DNA from: Planctomycetota bacterium
Lineage (GTDB): Bacteria; Planctomycetota; GCA-002687715
Length of the DNA: 38,865 nucleotides
Direction of reading: 5' to 3'
Assembly: GCA_013213915.1 (NCBI GenBank)
Contig: JABSRK010000004.1
Location: 1 to 38,865 of the forward strand
The number at the start of each line of letters is the position of its first letter. Position 1 is the first letter of the stretch. Below, in pieces: positions 24,162-32,083 of this stretch. The notes under the pieces were generated by a model that saw only the letters and a list, made by a program, of their open reading frames with translations, was not told the DNA's origin and searched no databases. Both the position numbers and the translations under genes were made by a program.

Positions 24162-24333
24162 CATCTCCCTCTCACGCTCCGGCCACTCCCCCGACGGCCG
24201 GAACGTGCCACCAGCAGTCGCGTGGACGTCGCTCTCGCGGCATCCCCGCTTGTTCCGCTGATCCTGCAGGTGTCGCAGCCGCCTGAACCGCGTCACCGAT
24301 TGCATCTTCGGCGTGACAACCGATGACGCCTCA

Positions 24334-24348
24334 CGGAAAACATTTCCG
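24334..24348. promoter_or_regulatory. Palindromic activator site 1 (flgF)
   Basis: CGGAAA-ACA-TTTCCG is a perfect 6-bp inverted repeat with a 3-bp centre and the most symmetrical of three copies. It starts 188 bp before the -24 GG of the flgF promoter. Confidence 0.65.
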
Positions 24349-24385
24349 GACGCGCACCAGCTTGCGGGGCCCCGCCTGGGGAAAC

Positions 24386-24400
24386 TGGAAACATCTTCCG
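24386..24400. promoter_or_regulatory. Palindromic activator site 2 (flgF)
   Basis: TGGAAA-CAT-CTTCCG is the second copy, starting 52 bp after site 1 (about five helical turns). It deviates at the outer T and the inner C. Confidence 0.65.
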
Positions 24401-24406
24401 GCGTAA

Positions 24407-24421
24407 CGGAAAGACCTTCCG
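24407..24421. promoter_or_regulatory. Palindromic activator site 3 (flgF)
   Basis: CGGAAA-GAC-CTTCCG is the third copy, starting 21 bp after site 2 (two helical turns). Its centre is about 130 bp upstream of the predicted transcription start, the usual range for a sigma-54 enhancer site. Confidence 0.65.
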
Positions 24422-24520
24422 TGTCCGCGAGCGGCGGGAAAACACGGCCACGGGGACATCTTGGCCCCAACCCCATCTGGGCGGCGTGCTTGCACCACCA
24501 GCCCCGTGAATTCCCGACCG

Positions 24521-24536
24521 CGGCCCGCCCATTGCT
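24521..24536 (+). promoter_or_regulatory. Sigma-54 promoter of flgF operon
   Basis: CGGCCCGCCCATTGCT matches TGGCACG-N4-TTGCW at all but two -24 bases. GG (24522-24523) and GC (24534-24535) are 10 bp apart. The predicted start (about 24547) leaves a 44-nt leader before flgF with a GGAGGAAG ribosome site. The layout is closely like the fliO promoter. Confidence 0.7.
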
Positions 24537-24590
24537 CTCCACAGACTGGCCCAAGGTCCCGCAAAGGCGCGGGACGGAGGAAGTTAAGAC

Positions 24591-25310
24591 ATGAACGACG
24601 GCTACCACGCGGTAGGCAGCGCCCTCCAGGCGGTCCTGCATCGACTGAACGTCGCGACCAAGGACGTCGTGCACGCCCGAACCCCGGGTTACCAGAAGCA
24701 CCTGCTGACGACCCAGTCGTTCGCCACCCAGCTCGACAAGGAGCTCGGGCGGGATGCCAGCCTAGTCCGCTCGTACGACGCCACCGTCTTCGAGCAGGGA
24801 CGCATCGTCCCCCGCAACGACCCCTTCGCCATGGCGCTACAGGGGGCGGGGATGTTCACGGTGCAGACGCCAAACGGCATCGTCTACACCCGCAACGGCG
24901 ATTTCATGGTCGACGCGGACGGCGGGCTCCGCACACACGGTGGCTATGCGGTTCTGGGGGTGAACGGTCCGATCCGGATCGACCCCGCATCGACGGGCGC
25001 CATCGTCATCGACGACAAGGGCGCCATCAGCCAGGGCGAGAAGCAGATCGGACGTCTGCGTCTCGTCGAATTCGAACACCGGCACGAGCTGCGGCGCGTG
25101 TCGGACACGTTGTTCGGCGACCCCGAGGGGGCCGCCAAACCCGAACCGGCAGCGGAGACCATCGTCCTCAGCCGGCACCTCGAGTTTCCCAAGGGATCCA
25201 CCGTCTCCGGCATGGTCGCGATGATCGACGCTGCTCGCTCGTTCGAAGCAGCTCAGCGCGCCGCGCGGGTGATAGATGACACGTTCGGACGCCTGACCAA
25301 GCAAGGTTAG
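24591..25310 (+). CDS. flgF: Proximal rod protein FlgF
   Basis: FlgF is a rod component between FlgB/FlgC and FlgG. The 239-residue product carries the rod/hook fold. The N-terminal motif is diverged (LNVATKDVVHARTPGYQK instead of NNIANANTPGYK). The middle has MALQGAGMFTVQTPNGIVYTR and GDFMVDADGGL. The C-terminus has GSTVSGMVAMIDAARSFEAAQRAARV. It precedes flgG by 23 bp, the usual order. The diverged N-terminus makes FlgF versus another rod protein less certain than for flgG. Confidence 0.85.
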   Translation: MNDGYHAVGSALQAVLHRLNVATKDVVHARTPGYQKHLLTTQSFATQLDKELGRDASLVRSYDATVFEQGRIVPRNDPFAMALQGAGMFTVQTPNGIVYTRNGDFMVDADGGLRTHGGYAVLGVNGPIRIDPASTGAIVIDDKGAISQGEKQIGRLRLVEFEHRHELRRVSDTLFGDPEGAAKPEPAAETIVLSRHLEFPKGSTVSGMVAMIDAARSFEAAQRAARVIDDTFGRLTKQG

Positions 25311-25333
25311 TCAGGAGCCAAGGAGAGAGTTTC

Positions 25334-26113
25334 ATGATCAAGGCCATGTACACAGCCGCCGCCGGCATGACGGCTCAGCAGACCGAGGTCGACGTCATCG
25401 CCAATAACCTGGCGAACGTCAACACCGCGGGTTTCAAGAAGAGCATGACCCACTTCGAGGACCTGCTCTACCTGACCCTGACCCAGCCCGGAGCGGCGAT
25501 GCGCTCGGGAACAGGGATCTCGGGGCTCCAGATCGGAAGCGGCGCGCGTCTGATGGGGACGACCAAGACCCACACCCAGGGTGTCATCGCCCAGACCGGC
25601 AACTTCCTCGACATGGCCATCCAGGGCGATGGATTCTTCGAGATCGAGGGCCCGGTGGGTGAGCGCTTCTACACGCGGGACGGTCACTTCACCAAGGACG
25701 CGAATGGCGAGCTCGTCACCGCTGGCGGCTACCGGTTGATCCCTTCCATCACCGTGCCGCAGGAAGCGACGCAGATCTCCATCACCAAGGACGGCACTGT
25801 CTCCTACCAACTCAACGACACGAACCCGCAGATCGGCCAGGTGACCCTGGTCCGGTTCGTGAACCCGGCTGGCCTCTCTTCCGAGGGCGGCAACCTCTTC
25901 CGCGCGACCGCCGCGAGCGGCGATCCGCAGACCGTCATCCCCGGGCAGGAAGGCGCGGGGCAGATCCTGCAGGGAGCCATCGAGCGATCGAACGTCGACG
26001 TCGCCAACGAGCTCATCCAGCTCATCCTTGCGCAGCGTGCCTTCGAGGTGAACAGCAAGGCCATCAAGACCTCGGACGAGATGCTCAACACCACGAACAA
26101 CCTCACGCGGTAA
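25334..26113 (+). CDS. flgG: Distal rod protein FlgG
   Basis: FlgG forms the distal rod that the P and L rings surround. The 259-residue product has every expected block: MIKAMYTAAAGMTAQQTEVD, VIANNLANVNTAGFKKS, AIQGDGFFEI, FYTRDGHFTKDANGELV and the C-terminal NVDVANELIQLILAQRAFEV. Length equals that of E. coli FlgG. An AAGGAGAGAG ribosome site precedes the ATG. Confidence 0.98.
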   Translation: MIKAMYTAAAGMTAQQTEVDVIANNLANVNTAGFKKSMTHFEDLLYLTLTQPGAAMRSGTGISGLQIGSGARLMGTTKTHTQGVIAQTGNFLDMAIQGDGFFEIEGPVGERFYTRDGHFTKDANGELVTAGGYRLIPSITVPQEATQISITKDGTVSYQLNDTNPQIGQVTLVRFVNPAGLSSEGGNLFRATAASGDPQTVIPGQEGAGQILQGAIERSNVDVANELIQLILAQRAFEVNSKAIKTSDEMLNTTNNLTR

Positions 26114-26116
26114 CCC

Positions 26117-27124
26117 ATGACTCGCATAGGACTTATCTTGATCGCCCTGACGCCGCTGGCGCAGGGACAAACACAGGACTGGGAATCGGTCTCAAGGACG
26201 GTCCGCGCCACGCTCCACGAGCGCGCCACCGTCCGTGGCCTCGACCTGAGGCTCGGAGACGTGGCCGACGTTACCGGTATCGACGCGACGACCGTCGCGA
26301 AGGCCCGGCAGCTGCGCCTCGGCAACGCGCCCGGCCCGGGCCGTATCCGCCTGCTCGGTATGGACACGCTGCGCGGACTCGTCGCGCAGGCCGCGGGCAG
26401 CCGTATGGATATCCGCCTCGACGGCGCCATGTCGGTGCAGGTCCTGCCCGAGACCGTGAAGCTGTCCTCCGACGAGATCGGCACCCTCGCACGCCGGTGG
26501 CTGTGGAACGCGCTCGGTTGGCGTGGAAACGGCACCAACGTACGTCCCGTCGCAACGCCCGGCCCCCTGGAGACCCAGGCCGGTCGCTGGTCGACGCGGT
26601 TTGAGGTCATCCAGGAGTCTCCGAACGCGCACCTCGTCGGGCTGGTCAAGCTCCGCGTACGCGCCGTCGTCGATGGAAAGCCCGGGGCATCGGTGCCCGT
26701 AAGCCTCGTCGTGAAGCGACGTCACAAGGTGCTCGTCGTCGCGCGTCGCGTCCCCGCTGGTCGGCCCCTCTCGTCCGAAGACGTGAAGGTCGAGGAGCGC
26801 ATGGCGGACGGGACCTCCCCTGACGCGCTGACCGAGATGTCGGCGCTCCACGGCCTCATCACACGCCGCGCGCTGACACCGGGGAAGCTCATCTCGAGTC
26901 GAGATCTGAAGGGGCGTCCGGTCGTATTCCGGAACGACCCGGTCACGGTGCGTGTCCTGTCAGGCGCGCTCGCCGTGACGGGAACCGGACGCGCGATGGA
27001 AGAAGGCGCGCCGGGAGAAGTCATCATCGTGCGTACGGGGAATCGCGGTCGCACCGTACACGCTGTCGTGATCGACTCAGGGACCGTCGAAGTCCGATTC
27101 GACACCGCCAAGGAGACGAAGTGA
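26117..27124 (+). CDS. flgA: P-ring assembly chaperone FlgA
   Basis: FlgA helps FlgI assemble in the periplasm. The 335-residue product starts 3 bp after flgG with a signal peptide (TRIGLILIALTPLAQGQ). A variable N-terminal part (about 25-190) leads to the conserved SAF/FlgA domain (about 195-330): VLVVARRVPAGRPLSSEDV, ALHGLITRRALTPGKLI, RNDPVTVRVLSGALAVTGTG and APGEVIIVRT. It is longer than E. coli FlgA because of the N-terminal extension. Confidence 0.92.
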   Translation: MTRIGLILIALTPLAQGQTQDWESVSRTVRATLHERATVRGLDLRLGDVADVTGIDATTVAKARQLRLGNAPGPGRIRLLGMDTLRGLVAQAAGSRMDIRLDGAMSVQVLPETVKLSSDEIGTLARRWLWNALGWRGNGTNVRPVATPGPLETQAGRWSTRFEVIQESPNAHLVGLVKLRVRAVVDGKPGASVPVSLVVKRRHKVLVVARRVPAGRPLSSEDVKVEERMADGTSPDALTEMSALHGLITRRALTPGKLISSRDLKGRPVVFRNDPVTVRVLSGALAVTGTGRAMEEGAPGEVIIVRTGNRGRTVHAVVIDSGTVEVRFDTAKETK

Positions 27125-27708
27125 TGCGGCTGTTCATCGTCCTCACTTTGATCGTCGCCGCGACGCCGGCGCAGTCCTTGTGGAGCGCCCGCCGTCCGTC
27201 TCCGTCGCTGATCAGCGACACGACGGCCCGCAACACGGGCGACGTCCTCACGGTCGTCATCTCCGAGACGCAGACGATCAAGAACCAGGAGAAGACCGAG
27301 TTCCGAAAGGACGCGAGCCTCGACGCTTCCCTGGACACCTGGACCATATTCGAGGACCTGTTCGACACGCTTCCGGCCGTATCCGGATCGAGCAATCGCG
27401 ACATGATCAGCGATGCGAAGTACGACAAGCAGGGTGTCCTGCAAACCCGGATCTCGGTACTCGTCATCGATGTCATGCCTAACGGCAACATGCTCGTTGA
27501 AGGACGGCGTCGCATCGTCATGGACCAGGAAACGAAGACGATCCGGTTCACCGGCATCGTCCGCCCGTACGACGTCACGTCACTGAACACCGTCCTCTCG
27601 GAGAATGTGGCGAACGCATCGATCGCATACGAGGGACAAGGACCGCTGACCGCGACGACAAGCCGCGGTTGGTTGTCGGAGCTGCTGGACTTCGTCTGGC
27701 CGTTCTGA
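27124..27708 (+). CDS. flgH: L-ring protein FlgH (no lipobox)
   Basis: FlgH forms the outer-membrane bushing around the rod. The 194-residue product starts with ATG overlapping the flgA stop (TGATG). A GTG one codon earlier is possible. Typical blocks are NTGDVLTVVISETQTIKNQE, ISVLVIDVMPNGNMLVEGRR, IRFTGIVRPYDV and an ending RGWLSELLDFVWPF. Unlike E. coli FlgH it has a plain signal peptide (FIVLTLIVAATPAQS) and no Cys anywhere, so it cannot be a lipoprotein. Confidence 0.93.
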   Translation: MRLFIVLTLIVAATPAQSLWSARRPSPSLISDTTARNTGDVLTVVISETQTIKNQEKTEFRKDASLDASLDTWTIFEDLFDTLPAVSGSSNRDMISDAKYDKQGVLQTRISVLVIDVMPNGNMLVEGRRRIVMDQETKTIRFTGIVRPYDVTSLNTVLSENVANASIAYEGQGPLTATTSRGWLSELLDFVWPF

Positions 27709-27716
27709 ACGGGAAC

Positions 27717-28826
27717 ATGGACATGCCCAGAATCGTTCTCATCGCTCTCATCGCCCTGGCCCTCGGCGGCGCGCTGCCCGGCCAGGCCCGCATTCGCGAC
27801 ATCGCCGACATCGAGGGCGTACGCGCCAACCCGATCCAGGGGATCGGTCTGGTCGTCGGCCTCAACGGCACCGGAGACGCCGCGACCCTCACCCGCCAGG
27901 CGGCAGCCAACATGCTGAAGCGGATGGGGCTCAACATCCCGTTGAACAACGTCCCGCCAGAGAACATGGCGGTGGCGCTCGTTTCGGCAGATCTGCCTCC
28001 ATTCGCGCGGCCCGGCTCCAAGATCGACGTAACCGTGGCGAGCCTCGGTGACGCCACCAGCCTGCGCGGCGGCCAGCTCGTGGTCGCCCAGCTCAAGGGG
28101 TTCGACAACCGCACCGTGTACGCCATCGCCAGCGGCCCCGTCGCGACGGGGGCCGTTACGGCACGAGGTGCTTCAGGCTCGAAGGAGACGATCAACCACC
28201 CGACCGTCGGACGCGTCCCCAGTGGTGCGACCGTCGAACTCGAGGTCCCCCAGCGCGTCGTCAGCAAGGACGGCAAGATCCGGCTGCTGCTGCGGCGCAC
28301 CAACTTCGCCAACGCACGCAACGTAACCAACAAGATCAACGAGAAGTTCCCCGGTACGGCGCGGGCCGTAGACGGGCTCAAGGTCGAAGTCACCATCCCT
28401 CAGGGGCGGGTCGCCGACCCTGTCGCGTTCGTGGCGGACGTGGGCGAGATCACCGTGGAGATCACCCAGAAGGCGGTCGTCGTCATCAACGAGCGCACCG
28501 GAACGATCATCGCCGGAGGCGATGTCGTCATCCTCCCCGGGACAATCACCCACAGCAACCTGTCGATCTCCGTGCGCGAAGGATTCGACGTCTCCCAGCC
28601 CGTGGCCCCGTCGTTCGACAAGCCGGGCGACACCGTGGTCACGCCGAGGACGGACATCCAGATCTCCGAGAAGGGGACGCCCATGGTGCCGATTCCCAAG
28701 GCCGTCGGCGCGGGTGAGGTCGCCAAGGCACTCAACACGCTCGGCGTCTCGCCGCTAGACCTGATCAGCATCTTCCAGGACCTCGCGAAGGCGGGACTCC
28801 TGCAGGCGGAGCTACGAATCCAATGA
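27717..28826 (+). CDS. flgI: P-ring protein FlgI
   Basis: FlgI forms the ring in the peptidoglycan layer. The product is 369 residues from the ATG at 27717, with a second Met two codons later. The frame upstream only overlaps flgH. A signal peptide (PRIVLIALIALALGGALPGQA) is followed by RIRDIADIEGVR, NPIQGIGLVVGLNGTGD, the NVPPENMAVALVSADLPPFA block and GSKIDVTVASLGDA. The C-terminus has VAKALNTLGVSPLDLISIFQ. All are standard FlgI sequence. Confidence 0.97.
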   Translation: MDMPRIVLIALIALALGGALPGQARIRDIADIEGVRANPIQGIGLVVGLNGTGDAATLTRQAAANMLKRMGLNIPLNNVPPENMAVALVSADLPPFARPGSKIDVTVASLGDATSLRGGQLVVAQLKGFDNRTVYAIASGPVATGAVTARGASGSKETINHPTVGRVPSGATVELEVPQRVVSKDGKIRLLLRRTNFANARNVTNKINEKFPGTARAVDGLKVEVTIPQGRVADPVAFVADVGEITVEITQKAVVVINERTGTIIAGGDVVILPGTITHSNLSISVREGFDVSQPVAPSFDKPGDTVVTPRTDIQISEKGTPMVPIPKAVGAGEVAKALNTLGVSPLDLISIFQDLAKAGLLQAELRIQ

Positions 28827-29185
28827 CCGTCGACTCTATCGATCCCGTCCGCGCCGGCATCGAACACGCCCTGGACAGCGCCGCTGCAAAGGCGACCGAT
28901 GTTGCGCGTTCTGGCAACGACGAGCACGCCGCCAAGGAACTCGAGAAGTTGTTCCTCTCCGTGCTGGTGAAAGAGATGCGCAAGAGCCTCCCCGAGGGTT
29001 TCTTCGGGAAGGGGCCAGGCGCCAGCGTATACAGCGGACTGTTTGACGAAGTCCTCGCCGAATCGCTCGCAACCGGCACCGGCACTGGCCTGCGCCAGGC
29101 CATCCTCGAAAGCTGGGCACCGGACGCCCCTTCAGTGAACGCAGCGCCGTCCGAAAAGGCACTGTCGGAGAATGCGACACCATGA
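28823..29185 (+). CDS. flgJ: Rod-binding protein, FlgJ N-terminal domain only
   Basis: This 120-residue protein matches the rod-capping half of FlgJ: AAKELEKLFLSVLVKEMRKS, then LPEGFFGKGPGASVYSGLFDEVLAESLA. It has no C-terminal muramidase, as is common outside gamma-proteobacteria, so another enzyme must open the peptidoglycan. Its ATG overlaps the flgI stop by 4 bp and its stop overlaps flgN by 4 bp. Confidence 0.9.
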   Translation: MTVDSIDPVRAGIEHALDSAAAKATDVARSGNDEHAAKELEKLFLSVLVKEMRKSLPEGFFGKGPGASVYSGLFDEVLAESLATGTGTGLRQAILESWAPDAPSVNAAPSEKALSENATP

Positions 29186-29700
29186 CCGCTCAGCGCTCTC
29201 TTAAACCTGACGATATCAAGCTCCTCCTCGCTTGGATGGACGCGGAAGCGTCCGCCCAGGCCGAGCTCTTGGACATCCTGGTCGAGCAGCGGAACTGCAT
29301 GGTCCGCCACAACCTGGACGGCCTCGAGGCCCTCGTCAACCGCTCTCAAGCCAGCCTGCGCCGGCTCGAGGCCGCGACACGCAGCCGTGCGACGGCCGTC
29401 GGCAGCGTCTGGCGAAGCGCCGGATTGGAGGGCGAACCCACGATCGACGCGATCATCGACGCCGCCAGCGAAGACGATCGTCCCCTGCTCGAGTCCGGAC
29501 GCCTGAATCTGGAAGCCGTCATCGAAAACGTGCGCCGCACGACGCGCGCCAACCAGGTCCTGGCCCGCACCGGCCTCGACGTCAACCGCGCCCTCGTTCA
29601 CGCCGTGTTCAGCGACGGAGAGCCGCGCGAGACATACGACAGAGATGCGCGAACCCGCACGGAGCGTCCGGTGAACGCGTGCGTGGACCGGGAGCTGTGA
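29182..29700 (+). CDS. flgN: FlgN-like chaperone for hook-filament junction proteins
   Basis: FlgN binds FlgK and FlgL and delivers them to the export gate. The 172-residue product is almost all helical, with the conserved start LLAWMDAEASAQAELLDILVEQRNCM and the following DLDGLEAL-like segment. The C-terminus is charged and variable. Position directly before flgK and flgL, with ATGA coupling to flgJ, supports the assignment. Confidence 0.8.
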   Translation: MTAQRSLKPDDIKLLLAWMDAEASAQAELLDILVEQRNCMVRHNLDGLEALVNRSQASLRRLEAATRSRATAVGSVWRSAGLEGEPTIDAIIDAASEDDRPLLESGRLNLEAVIENVRRTTRANQVLARTGLDVNRALVHAVFSDGEPRETYDRDARTRTERPVNACVDREL

Positions 29701-29701
29701 C

Positions 29702-32038
29702 ATGACAACTGTCTCATTCAACACGGCGCTGTCGGCGCTCACGACGGCGCAGTCGGCCCTCGCGATCATCGGCAACAACATCGCCAACGCCGCGACGCCG
29801 GGCTACTCCCGGCAACGGGTGGGCCTCGACTCGCTGCCCGCCATGGCGACGACGTCCCGGTTCCAGATCGGACGTGGCGTCACGATCGACGGCGTCGATC
29901 GCATCACGGACGCACTACTCGTCGGCCGTCTGCGCAACCAGCAGTCCGAGGTCGGACGATACGGCGTCCTGTCGGGGCATTACCGACAACTCGAGACCCT
30001 GTTCGGCGAACCCGGTCCCAACGGGCTGAACAGCCTGATGAGCGGGTTCTTCGCCGACGTATCGAGCCTGACGTCTGCACCGGAAGACACGGCACGGCGC
30101 GTCGGCCTCATCGAGTCTGGACGCAGCATCGCGGACGGATTCAACTCCATCGCCCGCCAGTTGACCAACGTCGGCCGCGGGCTGTCGGAAGCGATCAAGA
30201 CCGAGGTCGTGGTCGTCAACAGCATCGCTTCTGAGCTCGCCCAGCTGAACAACAGCATCGCAGAAGCCGCAATGGGACCGAGCATCCCGTCCGACCTGCT
30301 CGACCGGCAGGAGGCGCTCCTGCGGGAGCTCGGCGAACACATCGATGTGCGTTCGGTCCGGGAAGCGGACGGACGTGTCACCGTATTCAGCGCCAGCAAC
30401 GTCCTCGTGTCACCGCGTGGCTCATACAAGCTCGAGGCGTACGACATCGACCCCCTGAACGGTCGCATGGGCGTCCGTAGCCAGGGCGCTGGGAACGACC
30501 TGACGCCGCGAGGCGGGCGGTTGCGGGCGCTCCTCGAACTGGCGGAGCAAGGTGTCGATGAGCGCATGGCCGGACTCGATCAACTGGCGCGCAGCCTCAT
30601 CCTGGAGGTCAACCGCGTCCACTCGACCGGTGTCCCCCTCAACGGCGGCTACAAAACACTGCACAGCACCAACGTCTTTTACGACGCCAACGGGTCAGGC
30701 TCTCCCCTGGACGACACCATCGGCCAGGCCGAGCTGCCTTTTGACGTCGTCTCGGGCTCCCTGAACGTCAACGTGACCGACCTTGACACCGGCACGGTGA
30801 CCCAGTCCCAGATCGCCATCGACCCGTCGATGACGGTGCAAGAACTCGTCGACTCCCTGGACTCAATCTCCGGCCTGTCGGCAAACGTCGGCCCGGGCGG
30901 CCAACTCCGCATCACGGCCCTCGGCAACAAACGCTTCGATTTCTCCAATCGCGTGCAGCCCATCGGCGATCTCGATGACACGTTCGGGTCGGCCGCAGCG
31001 ACGATCTCCGGAGCGGCTCAGGCGACGTAGGCGATCGCGGCCGGTGACTCGTTCACCCTCGACGTGGACGGAACGGGGCCGCAGACGGTGACGTTCGCGA
31101 CCGGCCAGTTCGCCAACATGTCAGCTGCCAGCGCCACCGAGGTCGCGGCGGCCATCAACTCTCAGATCACGGGCGCCACGGCCGAGGTCTCCGACGGACG
31201 CGTTGTCATCCGCTCGTCCTCATCGGGCACGTCGAGCACGCTGCAACTGGCGGACGGCGCCGGCGGACCGCTCGCGACCATGGGCCTCTCCACCGCGCTT
31301 GAAACCGGCGCCGATATCGGCGTGTCGGTGACCATGACCGGCAGTTACGAGGGGACCGAGGACCTGGACCTGACCTTCATTCCATCCGCCACCGGGACGA
31401 TCGGCGTCTCAACGGATCTTCAGATCAGCGTCATCGACGGACAGGGCAACCTGGTCGGGATGCTCGACGTCGGCGACGGATACGCTCCTGGCAGCGAACT
31501 CACCCTCGCGGACGGCGTCACCATCAGCTTCGGCCCTGGCGAACTGAGCGCCGCGTCGGGGGATCGTTTCTCGACCCGTCTCGTGGCGGACTCGGATACG
31601 TCTGACATCCTCGTCGCCACAGGTCTCGGCGGCTTCTTCACGGGTTCGGACGCGGCCTCCATGAGCGTCGATGGGGCGATCCTGGAGGACTCGGATCTGC
31701 TCGCCGCCGCGCGCGACGGAAACCCCGGGAACAACCAGAACCTGCTCTTGCTCGCCAACGTGTGGGAGTCCGACGCAGACGGCCTCGATGGCGACAGTCC
31801 GGACGCGTTCTATCGCCTGCTGATCACCGAGCTGGGGGCCGACTCCGCGCGCGCCGAGCAGACCCTCGAAACGCAAATGCTCGTCCTCCACTCGCTCGAA
31901 GCACGACGCGAGGAGATATCCGGCGTCAACATCGACGAAGAACTGCTGCAGATGGAGCGCTTCCAGCAGATGTACGCAGTGGCCGCTCGCTTCTTGCAGA
32001 CCGTCCAGGAAGTCAACGACATCCTGATCAACCTGTAG
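29702..32038 (+). pseudogene. flgK: Hook-filament junction protein FlgK, interrupted by in-frame TAG
   Basis: FlgK joins hook to filament. The frame starts with VSFNTALSALTTAQSALAII and NNIANAATPGYSRQRVG (normal FlgK) and is stopped by TAG at 31028-31030 after 442 codons. The same frame then stays open with no other stop to 32038. It ends in the required C-terminal helices (GVNIDEELLQMERFQQMYAV, FLQTVQEVNDILINL). The full frame would be 778 residues plus the internal stop. The stop lies just before a beta-rich insert (about 447-530) resembling one in FlgE. A GTG at 31064 could start a separate C-terminal piece, but neither half alone should function. Possible causes are nonsense mutation, sequencing error or readthrough. 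Confidence 0.9.
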
Positions 32039-32083
32039 CCATCCGGCTGGTGAATAGACTCAACCCGACACCGTATCGATCAT

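Larger units (their letters stand above)
24070..24590. other. Control region before flgF operon
   Basis: No gene is seen in this 521-bp stretch. In order it holds a strong bidirectional terminator (24126-24161), three phased palindromes (24334-24421) and a sigma-54 site (24521-24536). The segments between them show no other clear signal. Confidence 0.7.

Noticed and set aside
31064..32038. Separate gene starting at GTG 31064
   Set aside because: It is in the same frame as the upstream flgK half and completes the FlgK C-terminus, so it is better read as one interrupted gene.
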